A stretch of 34,613 nucleotides of DNA from an uncultured Lachnospiraceae bacterium (GCA_910588825.1 CAJURF010000034.1:1-34613); one strand, 5' to 3'; shown: positions 25,701-33,965, numbered from the stretch's first letter. The notes: generated from the letters alone by a model not told the origin. A program made the numbers and translations.

Positions 25701-25843
25701 TTCCGATTATAGCCATGACGGCCAATGCCTTTGAGGAGGATAAAAAACAGGCGCTGGATGCAGGCATGGATGGACATATAGCCAAACCAATTGATATTCC
25801 GGAGCTGATGGAAATGCTGAGGAATGTCCTGAAAAATGCGTAA
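22781..25843 (+). CDS. Hybrid sensor histidine kinase with two receiver domains
   Basis: A 1020-residue membrane kinase. TM1 about 22-43, an extracellular Cache-like sensor about 44-300 (VDKFALVDENGVVYTEHS), TM2 about 306-327, a PAS/PAC domain about 360-485, then HisKA with NMSHDIRTPMNAIIGF (phospho-His about 518), HATPase with VLLNLLSNAMKFTKPGG, VKDTGIGMS and GTGLGMAITKN. Two receiver domains follow: REC1 with VADDD and MIDWLMPDMNG (Asp about 809), REC2 with LVEDNELNQE and LMDIQMPVMNG (Asp about 947). No HPt domain is present, so a phosphorelay partner must be elsewhere. There is no DNA-binding domain. Ribosome site GGGAGAAG precedes the ATG. It forms a two-gene unit with the binding protein. 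Confidence 0.95.
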   Translation: MEQSQYNSINEKQKKQTAASAIWGALIIAAILLITTVWVSNSARLGTSRAVNKVSEFYLEELAGRRAGVVAEELKNNFAQMEHSLQVLEESDLESQEALRGFLGKVKRLCDVDKFALVDENGVVYTEHSTTSGLSRYSFLSEKLTKPVINTSNLYGARKQVILAVPVKDIFFQGAQMTACFIQINIDEMLSSLTLQTSDNETYCNLYYQNGTALTNDDFGYLQAGSNLLTSLREADIGEGFSYEQIEKDFTDGRSGQVSFSHQGLQEDLCYVPVEGTNWMLTILIQDSVISSQISSISSKMMSHSAIQIIVTVITMSVVFFALIVQDRKNAKLLLEQEKADGNRIRDAYMQIERQQAAMKNIQAAIGSGPWSMEFNENAEMVSCTWTDVFRRMLGYESEEDFPNQLESWSDLLHEEDRERVLSEYWATVRDYTDEKTYDVEYRVMTKNAGWRWFHAAGRLSRRQDGSPVTFVGLFMDIDDEKRMEAQLKQQKIELEDALAAAQHANRAKTTFLNNMSHDIRTPMNAIIGFTSLAAAHIDNVEQVQDYLSKITTSSNHLLSLINDVLDMSRIESGKVKIEEKEASLPEIMHDLKTIVQADITSKQLEFYIDTADVIHENVLCDKLRLNQVLLNLLSNAMKFTKPGGIVSVCVRQKGSAPKGCASYEFQVKDTGIGMSREFLEHVFEPFERERTSTVSGIQGTGLGMAITKNIVDMMGGSIFVESEVGKGTSFTVSLQFKTCSGPVRREVIPELKGLRALVADDDFNTCSSVTKMLATIGMRPDWTTSGKETVLRARLAKEQNDEYAVYMIDWLMPDMNGVEVVRRIRKVIADDTPIIILTAYDWSDIEEEAKKAGVTAFCAKPVFLSELRKILEKPFTVHSTASDIPEDDIIFDGKRILLVEDNELNQEIAVEILQEAGFQVETADDGAAAVDRLKKAVPGQYDLVLMDIQMPVMNGYEAAEQIRKLEHTEISNIPIIAMTANAFEEDKKQALDAGMDGHIAKPIDIPELMEMLRNVLKNA

Positions 25844-25847
25844 TAAA

Positions 25848-25887
25848 AGAGAACCAGTATCGTCAGGGGTGCCGGTTCTCTTTTTTT
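25848..25887 (+). terminator. Intrinsic terminator after the hybrid kinase gene
   Basis: AGAGAACC (25848-25855) and GGTTCTCT (25874-25881) form the stem, followed by seven T. It ends at the stop codon of the convergent TSUP gene. Confidence 0.88.
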
Positions 25888-26603
25888 CATAAACTGTTAA
25901 GGATTAAAGCAGCCCCTGAGATCATCAGCATGATAATCACACACTTTCTGATAGCTTTTTCGTCCAGTATTCGGCTGCTCAGCATACCAAGTGCCAGTCC
26001 GGCCAGCATAAACGGCAGGAGAGCGGCGGCCTGTTTCAGCAGGTCAAAGGTCAGGATGCCCCACCAGGCATATAGAAACATGCGCAGGGTGTTTTCCACC
26101 AGGAAGACCATGCAGATATTGGCTTTGAACGAACTGGTGTTATCAGTAACTCTGTTCAGATATGCCCCCAGCAGAGCACCGATTCCATACAGGCCGCACA
26201 GAAGTCCGGAGAGGATGCCTATGGTGATTAAAACTGCCCTGGATGATTTCGTTTTTTGGGGATGCAGTTCCCGTATGAGCATTTCCAGGCCGATGAAAAT
26301 GATGATGATACCGAAGATGATCTTGATGATACCAGTATCGGCGTTTTTCAAAAATAAAATGCCGGGAATGCTGCCTGCGGCCACCATGCAGGCCAGGGGC
26401 AGGCAGATGTTCCATTGGATGGACCGGCGCTCTTTCCATGCCAGGATTATATTGGAGGGATACCCCAGAATCAATTCCACTGGGGAAATATTTACGTTGG
26501 CCGTGTGAAAGCTTAATATGGTTGTGAACACTAACGTGTTGGCAAAGCCGCATAAGCCTTTGATAAAAAAGGCGCAGAGTGACGCTGTTATCCACCAGAG
26601 CAT
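25887..26603 (-). CDS. TSUP family (TauE/SafE-like) membrane exporter
   Basis: A 238-residue integral membrane protein with about seven hydrophobic segments. The duplicated half-motif is visible as FIKGLCGFANTLVFTTIL in the N half and GILSGLLCGLYGIGALLGAYL in the C half, and PVELILGYPSNIILAWKERR lies between helices. This is the sulfite/sulfonate or organic anion exporter family, but members carry many substrates. ATG at 26603 follows AAGGAG. It is a single gene converging on the sensor kinase; no sulfur-metabolism gene is near. Confidence 0.85.
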   Translation of the reverse strand: MLWWITASLCAFFIKGLCGFANTLVFTTILSFHTANVNISPVELILGYPSNIILAWKERRSIQWNICLPLACMVAAGSIPGILFLKNADTGIIKIIFGIIIIFIGLEMLIRELHPQKTKSSRAVLITIGILSGLLCGLYGIGALLGAYLNRVTDNTSSFKANICMVFLVENTLRMFLYAWWGILTFDLLKQAAALLPFMLAGLALGMLSSRILDEKAIRKCVIIMLMISGAALILNSL

Positions 26604-26723
26604 TTTGGACTCCTTTTTGTGACGCTGATTTTGACAATAATACTATGATTATATCACTGGAGGGCAGGTTTGGAAAGTGCTGGGAAAACTTTCCGTAATC
26701 TTTCGCAATCATTCGTTTTCCTA

Positions 26724-26752
26724 TTGCCGTTTTTCCCCAGGTTGATTATAAT
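26724..26752 (+). promoter_or_regulatory. Sigma-A promoter of carB
   Basis: TTGCCG (26724-26729), 17-base spacer, TATAAT (26747-26752). Transcription would begin near 26760, giving a leader of about 30 bases before carB, too short for attenuation. Confidence 0.75.
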
Positions 26753-26791
26753 AAGTAGAACGGTTGAATGGTTGTTGAAAAGGAGAAGAAC

Positions 26792-29700
26792 ATGGCGAAA
26801 CGAACAGACATACACAAAGTACTGATTATTGGTTCTGGTCCGATTATCATCGGGCAGGCATGTGAATTTGACTATTCGGGCACACAGGCGTGTAAGGCGC
26901 TGCGCAGTCTTGGCTATGAGATTGTGCTGGTGAATTCCAATCCCGCCACGATTATGACAGACCCGGAGATGGCGGATGTGACGTATATTGAGCCTTTGAA
27001 TGTGGAGAGGCTGGAGAGAATCATCAGGAAAGAGCGTCCCGATGCCCTGCTCCCCAACCTGGGCGGCCAGTCCGGACTGAATCTCTGCGCAGAGCTTCAT
27101 AAAGCCGGGGTGCTGGAGAAGTATGGCGTGAAAGTGATCGGAGTCCAGGTGGATGCCATTGAGCGTGGAGAAGACCGTATTGAGTTTAAGAATGCAATGG
27201 ACAAGCTGGGCATTGAGATGGCCCGCAGCGAGGTGGCCTACAGTGTGGAGGAAGCACTGGATATAGCCGGGCGCCTGGGGTATCCGGTGGTGCTGCGCCC
27301 TGCCTATACCATGGGCGGTGCAGGCGGCGGACTTGTCTACAATAAAGAGGAACTGAAAACCGTCTGCGCCCGTGGGCTTCAGGCCAGCCTGGTGGGGCAG
27401 GTGCTGGTGGAAGAATCCATCCTGGGATGGGAGGAACTGGAGCTGGAGGTGGTCAGAGATTCCGAGAACAATATGATCACAGTCTGCTTTATTGAAAATA
27501 TTGATCCGCTGGGCGTGCACACAGGCGACTCTTTCTGTGCGGCCCCCATGCTGACCATTTCCGAGGAATGTCAGAAACGGCTTCAGGAGCAGGCTTACCG
27601 GATTGTGGAATCGGTACAGGTAATCGGGGGCACCAATGTACAGTTTGCCCATGACCCGGTGTCTGACCGGGTGGTGGTCATTGAGATTAATCCCAGGACA
27701 TCCCGTTCTTCGGCACTGGCCTCCAAGGCTACAGGGTTTCCCATTGCGCTGGTATCGGCTATGCTGGCGGCAGGGCTCACATTGAAAGACATTCCCTGCG
27801 GTAAATACGGAACCCTGGACCGCTATGTGCCTGACGGGGATTATGTGGTGATCAAGTTCGCCCGCTGGGCTTTTGAGAAATTCAAAGGGGTGGAGGACAA
27901 GCTTGGGACACAGATGCGCGCCGTGGGCGAGGTTATGAGCATTGGGAAAACCTACAAAGAGGCTTTCCAGAAGGCCATCCGCAGTCTGGAGACCGGGCGT
28001 TACGGGCTGGGTCATGCCAAAAATTTTGATACTATGACAAAAGAAGAACTGCTGCGGCTGCTGATTACCCCCTCCAGCGAGCGTCATTTTGTCATGTATG
28101 AGGCTCTGAGAAAGGGTGCGTCTGTGGAGGAAATCTATGAGATTACCAAGGTAAAACGGTATTTCATTGAACAGATGAAAGAGCTGGTGGAGGAAGAGGA
28201 ACAGATTCTGGCCTGCCGGGGCGGCGCTCTGCCGGACGAACTGCTCACAGCGGCCAAGAAAGACGGTTTCTCCGATAAATATCTCAGCCAGCTTCTGGAA
28301 GTTCCAGAGGAAGCCATCCGTAACCAGAGGACAAATCTTGGGGTGGAGGAAGCCTGGGAGGGGGTTCATGTGAGCGGAACCCAGGACAGTGCTTACTATT
28401 ATTCCACTTACAATGCTCCGGATAAGAACCCGGTGTCGCAGGGAAAACCAAAGATTATGATTCTGGGCGGCGGTCCCAACCGTATTGGCCAGGGAATCGA
28501 GTTTGACTACTGTTGTGTCCATGCCTCTCTGGCACTGAAAAAGCTGGGCTTTGAGACAATTATTGTAAACTGTAATCCGGAGACGGTATCCACAGACTAT
28601 GATACTTCGGACAAACTGTATTTTGAGCCGCTGACCCTGGAGGATGTGCTCAGTATCTACAGAAAAGAGAAGCCTGTGGGCGTTATTGCCCAGTTTGGCG
28701 GCCAGACGCCGCTGAATCTGGCGGCAGACCTGGAGAAAAACGGGGTCCGCATTTTAGGGACTTCCCCGTCTGTCATTGATATGGCTGAAGACAGGGACAG
28801 CTTCCGGACTATGATGGACAAGCTTCAGATTCCCATGCCTGAGTCAGGTATGGCGGCAGATGTGGCTGAGGCTCTTAAAATCGCGGAGAAAATTGGCTAT
28901 CCGGTGATGGTACGGCCCTCCTATGTGCTGGGAGGCCGGGGCATGGAAGTGGTCTATGATGAAGAAAGCATGACCCAGTATATGAATGCCGCTGTGGGCG
29001 TGACCCCTGACCGTCCCATTCTCATCGACCGTTTCCTGAACCATGCCACAGAGTGCGAGGCCGATGCCATCAGCGACGGAACCCATGCCTTTGTGCCTGC
29101 GGTTATGGAGCACATAGAACTGGCGGGAGTGCATTCCGGAGATTCCGCCTGCATTATTCCTTCTGTACACATTTCTGAGGAGAATGTGAAGACCATCAAG
29201 GAATACACACGGAAAATTGCAGAGGAGATGCATGTGGAAGGGCTGATGAATATGCAGTACGCCATCGAGAACGGGCGTGTCTACGTGCTGGAGGCCAACC
29301 CGAGAGCGTCCCGCACGGTGCCCCTGGTATCGAAAGTCTGCAATATACGTATGGTTCCTCTGGCTACAGAGATTATTACCTCCCAGCTGACAGGCAGGCC
29401 GTCTCCCGTGCCGGAACTGAAAGAACAGAACATTCCCTATTACGGGGTGAAAGAGGCAGTGTTCCCCTTCAATATGTTCCAGGAAGTGGACCCGATTCTG
29501 GGGCCGGAAATGCGCTCCACAGGAGAAGTGCTGGGGTTGTCTGATTTTTACGGAGATGCCTTCTATAAGGCTCAGGAGGCAGCAGGCATGAAACTGCCTC
29601 TGAAGGGAAAGGTTTTGATTTCTGTGAACAGAAAAGACAAAGCGGAAGTGGCGGAAGTGGCAAAGCATTTCCATGAGTGCGGCTTTGAGATTGCCGCCAC

Positions 29701-30016
29701 GGGAGCAACCTGTGAACTGATTAAGGAGGCAGGCATTCCAGCACGTCTGGTGAAAAAGCTGTACGAGGGACGGCCCCATGTGCTGGATATGATTACCAAT
29801 GGGGAGTTTGACCTGGTCATAAATTCACCGGTGGGCAAAGACAGCGTCAATGATGACAGTTATCTCAGAAAAGCGGCAGTAAAAGCGAGGGTTCCCTATA
29901 TGACCACCATTGCTGCGGCCAGGGCAACAGCCAGCGGAATCTTTTATGTGCGGACCCACGAGAGCGGACAGGTAAGCTCACTGCAGGAACTGCATGGACA
30001 GATTCATGATAAATAG
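26792..30016 (+). CDS. carB: Carbamoyl-phosphate synthase, large subunit
   Basis: Makes carbamoyl phosphate from bicarbonate, ATP and ammonia for pyrimidine and arginine synthesis. The 1074 residues carry both synthetase halves: IIGSGPIIIGQACEFDYSG with PAYTMGGAGGG in the first, ILGGGPNRIGQGIEFDYC with RPSYVLGGRGMEVV in the second, ATP-grasp NPRTSRSSALASKATG and NPRASRTVPLVSKVCN, and a C-terminal MGS-like allosteric domain (about 935-1074). The ATG at 26792 follows AAGGAGAAGAAC. The glutaminase subunit gene carA, usually immediately upstream, is missing here: the gene has its own promoter and its upstream neighbour is the opposite-facing TSUP gene. It must pair with a CarA encoded elsewhere. 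Confidence 0.97.
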   Translation: MAKRTDIHKVLIIGSGPIIIGQACEFDYSGTQACKALRSLGYEIVLVNSNPATIMTDPEMADVTYIEPLNVERLERIIRKERPDALLPNLGGQSGLNLCAELHKAGVLEKYGVKVIGVQVDAIERGEDRIEFKNAMDKLGIEMARSEVAYSVEEALDIAGRLGYPVVLRPAYTMGGAGGGLVYNKEELKTVCARGLQASLVGQVLVEESILGWEELELEVVRDSENNMITVCFIENIDPLGVHTGDSFCAAPMLTISEECQKRLQEQAYRIVESVQVIGGTNVQFAHDPVSDRVVVIEINPRTSRSSALASKATGFPIALVSAMLAAGLTLKDIPCGKYGTLDRYVPDGDYVVIKFARWAFEKFKGVEDKLGTQMRAVGEVMSIGKTYKEAFQKAIRSLETGRYGLGHAKNFDTMTKEELLRLLITPSSERHFVMYEALRKGASVEEIYEITKVKRYFIEQMKELVEEEEQILACRGGALPDELLTAAKKDGFSDKYLSQLLEVPEEAIRNQRTNLGVEEAWEGVHVSGTQDSAYYYSTYNAPDKNPVSQGKPKIMILGGGPNRIGQGIEFDYCCVHASLALKKLGFETIIVNCNPETVSTDYDTSDKLYFEPLTLEDVLSIYRKEKPVGVIAQFGGQTPLNLAADLEKNGVRILGTSPSVIDMAEDRDSFRTMMDKLQIPMPESGMAADVAEALKIAEKIGYPVMVRPSYVLGGRGMEVVYDEESMTQYMNAAVGVTPDRPILIDRFLNHATECEADAISDGTHAFVPAVMEHIELAGVHSGDSACIIPSVHISEENVKTIKEYTRKIAEEMHVEGLMNMQYAIENGRVYVLEANPRASRTVPLVSKVCNIRMVPLATEIITSQLTGRPSPVPELKEQNIPYYGVKEAVFPFNMFQEVDPILGPEMRSTGEVLGLSDFYGDAFYKAQEAAGMKLPLKGKVLISVNRKDKAEVAEVAKHFHECGFEIAATGATCELIKEAGIPARLVKKLYEGRPHVLDMITNGEFDLVINSPVGKDSVNDDSYLRKAAVKARVPYMTTIAAARATASGIFYVRTHESGQVSSLQELHGQIHDK

Positions 30017-30040
30017 CCTGGGGCGTATGGTTGACATAAA

Positions 30041-30062
30041 GCAATTTTCAAACACACTCTAG
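30041..30062. repeat. Short repeat shared with 10714-10735
   Basis: On the minus strand CTAGAGTGTGTTTGAAAAT closely matches CTAGAGCGTGTTTGTAAAT on the plus strand at 10717-10735, with two substitutions. It may be the terminal repeat of an insertion element or a MITE relic. No transposase is adjacent to either copy. Confidence 0.35.
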
Positions 30063-30132
30063 ACAGACCCTGGATATCATTTTATTCAGCGGCAGGGAAT
30101 CTGAAAAACAGGGTGGTTGTCACTGAGTATAG

Positions 30133-30200
30133 AAAAGGACTGTGGGAAAATGACGAATCTGCACCATATATGGTGTATTCATTTTCCCACAGTCCCTTTT
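30133..30200. terminator. Large bidirectional terminator
   Basis: A 17-base-pair stem (30137-30153 with 30179-30195) is flanked by AAAA and TTTT and has an inner palindrome CACCATATATGGTG at 30162-30175. It separates carB from the convergent binding-protein gene. Confidence 0.85.
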
Positions 30201-30255
30201 GTTTCTTCAAATGCGGGGCGGTTGTTTACGAATCATTTTATAGTTTATCTTATAG

Positions 30256-31410
30256 TTATAATTGGTCCTTGGTGTAATAGCCGCTGTCCACAAGGACATC
30301 CTTATAATTTTTCAAGTCCACCATTTCCGTACCGCACAGATAAGAGGGGACTGCCTTGGTTCCGTTTTTATACTGCTTGTTGTCATTGGTCACAGGTTTC
30401 TGGCCCTGCATACAGTCCACAGCCATGTCAGCGCACTGCTGGGCCAGCTGGCGGGTATCACGGAACACAGACATTGCCTGATAGCCGCTTAATATGTCAG
30501 TGACAGCGGCCAGCTGGGCATCCTGCCCGGTTACCAGCGGCCAGTCATCCCCCTGGGTGTAAGATCTGTTCTCCAGGGCTGTGCGGACGCCATAAGCCAG
30601 GGTGTCTGAGGATGTACAGGCAATGTCCAGATGGCCGTCCAGATAATTGGCGTCCAGCAGGGCTTCGCAGTTTTTCTGGGAAGTCTCCTGAGATTCATAG
30701 AGAATGGCAGTGTCTTCGAATTTTGTCCGTCCGGATTTACACACCAGGGTACCGGCATCCAGATAAGGTTTTAAAACCTCCATGATTCCCTGATGGACCA
30801 TTTTTGCGCTGTAATCCTGGGGGTCTCCCATAAAAAATTCAATTGTATAGGTCTTTGATTTGCCGTCGGAAGAAGTCTTTTCCAGGTTCTTTTCCTGAAC
30901 AATATATTCTCCGATCTGCCTTCCAGCCTGCAGATTATCGAATCCTGCGTAATAGTCCACTGCGTCAGTGTCCATAATCAGGCGGTCATAAGAGATGACA
31001 GGAATTTCTTTTTCTTTCGCCTGTTCCAAAACTTCTGTCAAATCGGCAGAGGGAACCGGGGCCACAATGAGACAGTCCACGTCCTGTTCGATAAATTCCT
31101 TTAGCTGGCCAATCTGCTGTCTGGGGTCATCTTCCGCAAATTCCACCAGCACCTGGAAATGATTGTCTGTGAGCAGTGTATTCATCATTGCGGCGCCATT
31201 GATCCATTTCTCACTGGACTGGGACGGCATGGAGATGGCTGCTGTTTTTTGATTTTTCTTTACAGCTTCAGAATCCAGGATGCTTTTGTTTTCAGAGGAT
31301 GTCTGGGTCTGGGAAACGGCATTGCCTGCCGGGATGCTTTCTTTGGCGCATCCAGCCAGTCCCAGCATCAGGGCAAAACAGAGCATCCAGCATTTGCGTT
31401 TTATTTTCAT
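30256..31410 (-). CDS. Xylose-binding-like lipoprotein
   Basis: A 384-residue exported protein with a lipoprotein signal (basic start, hydrophobic core, LAGC with Cys21). The body is a periplasmic-binding-protein I fold of the XylF/ChvE kind: AAISMPSQSSEKWINGAAMM, IGQLKEFIEQDVDCLIVAPV, IPVISYDRLIMDTDAVDYYAGFDNLQAGRQIGEYI, TVYTIEFFMGDP-like sequence and LVTGQDAQLAAVTDIL. Such proteins deliver aldoses to ABC transporters or chemoreceptors. No permease or ATPase gene is near. It lies 27 bases after gatD behind AGGAGGGGATTTCC, so it may be the third gene of the murT transcript. A role in transport or sensing elsewhere in the cell is likely. Confidence 0.88.
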   Translation of the reverse strand: MKIKRKCWMLCFALMLGLAGCAKESIPAGNAVSQTQTSSENKSILDSEAVKKNQKTAAISMPSQSSEKWINGAAMMNTLLTDNHFQVLVEFAEDDPRQQIGQLKEFIEQDVDCLIVAPVPSADLTEVLEQAKEKEIPVISYDRLIMDTDAVDYYAGFDNLQAGRQIGEYIVQEKNLEKTSSDGKSKTYTIEFFMGDPQDYSAKMVHQGIMEVLKPYLDAGTLVCKSGRTKFEDTAILYESQETSQKNCEALLDANYLDGHLDIACTSSDTLAYGVRTALENRSYTQGDDWPLVTGQDAQLAAVTDILSGYQAMSVFRDTRQLAQQCADMAVDCMQGQKPVTNDNKQYKNGTKAVPSYLCGTEMVDLKNYKDVLVDSGYYTKDQL

Positions 31411-31437
31411 GGAAATCCCCTCCTAAAATTTACGGTA

Positions 31438-32175
31438 CTATTTGATCAGCCGCTGTACCATGTATGTGTTCGCCTCCTGTTCCTGGCTGTCGTCCAGAGG
31501 CGGAAGTTTCAGAGAACCGTACTTTCGTTCCAATGCCTTTTGAATCAGATAATCGCACAGCTGGGGATTTTTCGGCAGCAGAGGACCGTGGAGATAAGTG
31601 CCTATTACATTTTTATAGATCACGCCCTCATAACCGCTTTCCCCATCATTTCCCGACCCGTACAGAACCTTTCCCAAAGGACGGTTATTGTTGATAAATG
31701 TTCTGCCTCCGTGGTTTTCAAATCCCACCACAGGCATGCTGCACAGAGGACTTTGAAGGACTATGTTGTCGATGAGCCTGTCCTTTCCCTGTTTGGTGTA
31801 TAAATCCACCAGATTCAGTCCTTCGATGGTGCCCTCTCTGGTTTCATAATATTTTCCCAGCAGCTGGTATCCTCCGCACACGGCTAGGACAACTCCGTTA
31901 TCCTCCACATATGTTTTAAAATCTGCCTGGATTTTCTTTAGTTTTCTGCAGACCAGAATCTGCTCCCGGTCAGAGCCGCCGCCTAAAAGGACAATATCCA
32001 GTTTTTTGAAATCTACCGTGTCTTCACTTTCGAATTCTATGGTGCTGGCACCGATTCCCCGCCACTGGCACCGTTTCATCAGGCAGGCGATATTGCCCCT
32101 GTCGCCGTATAAATTCAACAGGTCCGGGTAGAGGTGCCCGATGGTCAGCTGCATAGTCTGGGTGTGCTGCTTCAT
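31438..32175 (-). CDS. gatD: Lipid II isoglutaminyl synthase, glutaminase subunit
   Basis: A 245-residue class I glutamine amidotransferase (CobB/CobQ-like). It supplies ammonia from glutamine so that MurT can amidate the second-position D-glutamate of lipid II. QLTIGHLYPDLLNLYGDRGNI opens the domain, LAVCGGYQLLG carries the nucleophilic Cys and IGTYLHGPLLPKNP the catalytic His. The start is ATG at 32175, overlapping the murT stop (ATGA) and preceded by GGAGG; upstream codons to 32355 are inside murT. The murT-gatD pair is typical of Gram-positive bacteria. Confidence 0.95.
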   Translation of the reverse strand: MKQHTQTMQLTIGHLYPDLLNLYGDRGNIACLMKRCQWRGIGASTIEFESEDTVDFKKLDIVLLGGGSDREQILVCRKLKKIQADFKTYVEDNGVVLAVCGGYQLLGKYYETREGTIEGLNLVDLYTKQGKDRLIDNIVLQSPLCSMPVVGFENHGGRTFINNNRPLGKVLYGSGNDGESGYEGVIYKNVIGTYLHGPLLPKNPQLCDYLIQKALERKYGSLKLPPLDDSQEQEANTYMVQRLIK

Positions 32176-33512
32176 GGTCTGATTTCCTCCAGTTTTTTCA
32201 GAATATTTCTGGTGCTGAACAGAGCAGTATAGTTCACCAGTACATACAGGTTTCCGCAGCCGTCTGTCAGCCTTGCCAGGATGGCATTTTCCACATCCGC
32301 TTCCAGATAAGACGGGATGTCCGCGTATTTCAGCCGCAGGCGCATATCCTGGCATCGGATGCCGCTGACAGTGATGGAGTGGATCTGTTCTGAGGCAAAA
32401 CGGTCAAAATCCACATCCCACAGCCAAGACACATCAGTACCGTCTTGGTCATTGTCATTGATGACGATAATCAGGTCCTTTTGGGTTTGGTCAGCCATGA
32501 CAGCGGAGATATTCTGGTTAAAACCCGCCGGGTTTTTGGCAAGGTTCAAGATAATTCCTGTGTTTTGAATGCGGAATTGTTCCATTCTGCCGTTTTCAGG
32601 ATGGAAATCCTTCAGCATCCGGTTAAAATTTTTCAGGGTAAGCCCTGCGTGTTTTCCGGCGGCATAGGCGGCCAGAATGTTGTACACATTGTAAAATCCC
32701 CGGTAGTTGGCCACAATACGCTCTCTTCCCACGGCAAAAGAAAGCTGTCCCCCCACCTGTACCTCCCGGGCGTCGTAATCAATAGGGGGACGGGCAAAAC
32801 TGCACTGGGGACAGGCATAATCCCCCAGCTGGCTGTAGTGGTAAAAACGGTATACCAGCCTGGCGCCGCATTTTCGGCAGAAGCGCCCTTCCCGCATCTC
32901 CTTGTCATCAGAAGCGTCGGTTACAGGTTCGCTGATGCCGTAAGTGATCCATGGGTTCTGGCATTCCATGGCCAGGCAGGCGGACAGGGCGTCGTCACCG
33001 TTGACAATGAGCTCCATATGGGGCGCGCTGCGGATGACTTCCTTTAAAATGTCCATGGTAATGTCGATCTCTCCGTATCGGTCCAGCTGGTCCCGGAACA
33101 GATTAGTCAGCACCATATAATCCGGGTGGAAACGGGGAAAAATGTGGCGGGTGGAAGCTTCATCCACCTCAATGCAGGCATAGTCTGCGCAAATCCTTCC
33201 CCTTATATCCGCCGCCAGGACAAAAGCCGCCGCCACTCCATTGAGCATGTTGGAGCCTGTGCGGTTGCAGATAACTGTTTCCCCCTCTGACTCTAGGGCG
33301 GCGCAGAGCAGGTTGTTGGTGGTGGTTTTGCCGTTGGTTCCGCATACAATAAAGATTTTCTTTTGGATTTCTCCTGCCATTTCCTGTAAAATGGGGGGAT
33401 AAATCATCAATGCCAGTTTTCCGGCCCAGGTCACACCCTGTCTTCCCATATGCCTGCAGATGCCGCAGGCGGCTTTCGCGGTCCAGACCGCCAGAATCCT
33501 TCTTATGTTCAT
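32172..33512 (-). CDS. murT: Lipid II isoglutaminyl synthase, Mur-ligase-like subunit
   Basis: A 446-residue Mur-ligase-family enzyme that activates the lipid II glutamate with ATP and accepts ammonia from GatD. Seen: ATP-binding IFIVCGTNGKTTTNNLL (about 54-70), the acidic CIEVDEAS and MVLTNLFRDQLDRYGEI, a four-cysteine zinc ribbon CRKCGARLVYRF with CPQCSFARPP (about 205-235), and the C-terminal domain (DUF1727) with NDNDQDGTDVSWLWDVDF. The zinc ribbon inserted in the central domain is characteristic of MurT. The start ATG follows GGAGGAGATC. It leads a short transcript with gatD. Confidence 0.95.
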   Translation of the reverse strand: MNIRRILAVWTAKAACGICRHMGRQGVTWAGKLALMIYPPILQEMAGEIQKKIFIVCGTNGKTTTNNLLCAALESEGETVICNRTGSNMLNGVAAAFVLAADIRGRICADYACIEVDEASTRHIFPRFHPDYMVLTNLFRDQLDRYGEIDITMDILKEVIRSAPHMELIVNGDDALSACLAMECQNPWITYGISEPVTDASDDKEMREGRFCRKCGARLVYRFYHYSQLGDYACPQCSFARPPIDYDAREVQVGGQLSFAVGRERIVANYRGFYNVYNILAAYAAGKHAGLTLKNFNRMLKDFHPENGRMEQFRIQNTGIILNLAKNPAGFNQNISAVMADQTQKDLIIVINDNDQDGTDVSWLWDVDFDRFASEQIHSITVSGIRCQDMRLRLKYADIPSYLEADVENAILARLTDGCGNLYVLVNYTALFSTRNILKKLEEIRP

Positions 33513-33601
33513 GATCTCCTCCGTTTTTAAAAACGTTCTTGGAAATTAATTTACATATAATTCCTTATATCAACTGCGTTTTGCGGTAGTCTATCCACAT
33601 T

Positions 33602-33630
33602 ACTATATCTCTATTTGAGGGAAAATGCAA
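33602..33630 (-). promoter_or_regulatory. Putative sigma-A promoter of murT-gatD
   Basis: On the minus strand TTGCAT (33630-33625) and TATAGT (33607-33602) are spaced by 17 bases, about 90 bases upstream of murT. A 14-base perfect palindrome CGTTTTTAAAAACG (33522-33535) lies between it and the start codon and may be a regulatory site or merely AT-rich. Confidence 0.6.
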
Positions 33631-33695
33631 TGATTAGAAATATTTTTCATAAAAATGTTTCCCCAATAAAAATGATGTAATGACATTATAGTGAC

Positions 33696-33965
33696 ATGTC
33701 AAAAAGTATCTACAAAACACTAAACTGGAAGATATTGCCAGACCAGAATGCAGGTAAAAAGGATTTTATCGCCAATACTGTTACGGAGGAATTGCTCTTA
33801 TATTTAATTATGGAAGAGTCGAAGTTTTTAATGGAAAGTATTATACCGTATCTGCAGCCGTCTGATGAGGAAGCTTATTGTGATTGGGACAGCCGGCCTT
33901 TTGATCTCTCTGATGATATGGTCGTTACCTGTTTGTATGCTGGGTACTATCTTGAAGCAGCTTGA
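33696..33965 (+). CDS. Hypothetical small acidic protein
   Basis: An 89-residue soluble frame starting MSKSIYKTLNWKILPDQNAG and rich in acidic and aromatic residues (PSDEEAYCDWDSRPFDLSDD). No ribosome site precedes the ATG; a TATAGT lies only a few bases before it, so either the start is elsewhere or expression would be leaderless. The sequence looks like a natural protein, but I recognise no family. It sits in an AT-rich end region. Confidence 0.4.
   Translation: MSKSIYKTLNWKILPDQNAGKKDFIANTVTEELLLYLIMEESKFLMESIIPYLQPSDEEAYCDWDSRPFDLSDDMVVTCLYAGYYLEAA

Noticed and set aside
26654..28522. A 622-codon open frame antisense to carB
   Set aside because: It runs opposite a certain carB gene, has composition rich in His, Gln and Leu as mirror frames do, lacks a ribosome site and shows no domain.
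28844..29779. Second long antisense frame in carB (311 codons)
   Set aside because: Same reasoning; it is the mirror of a strongly coding gene.
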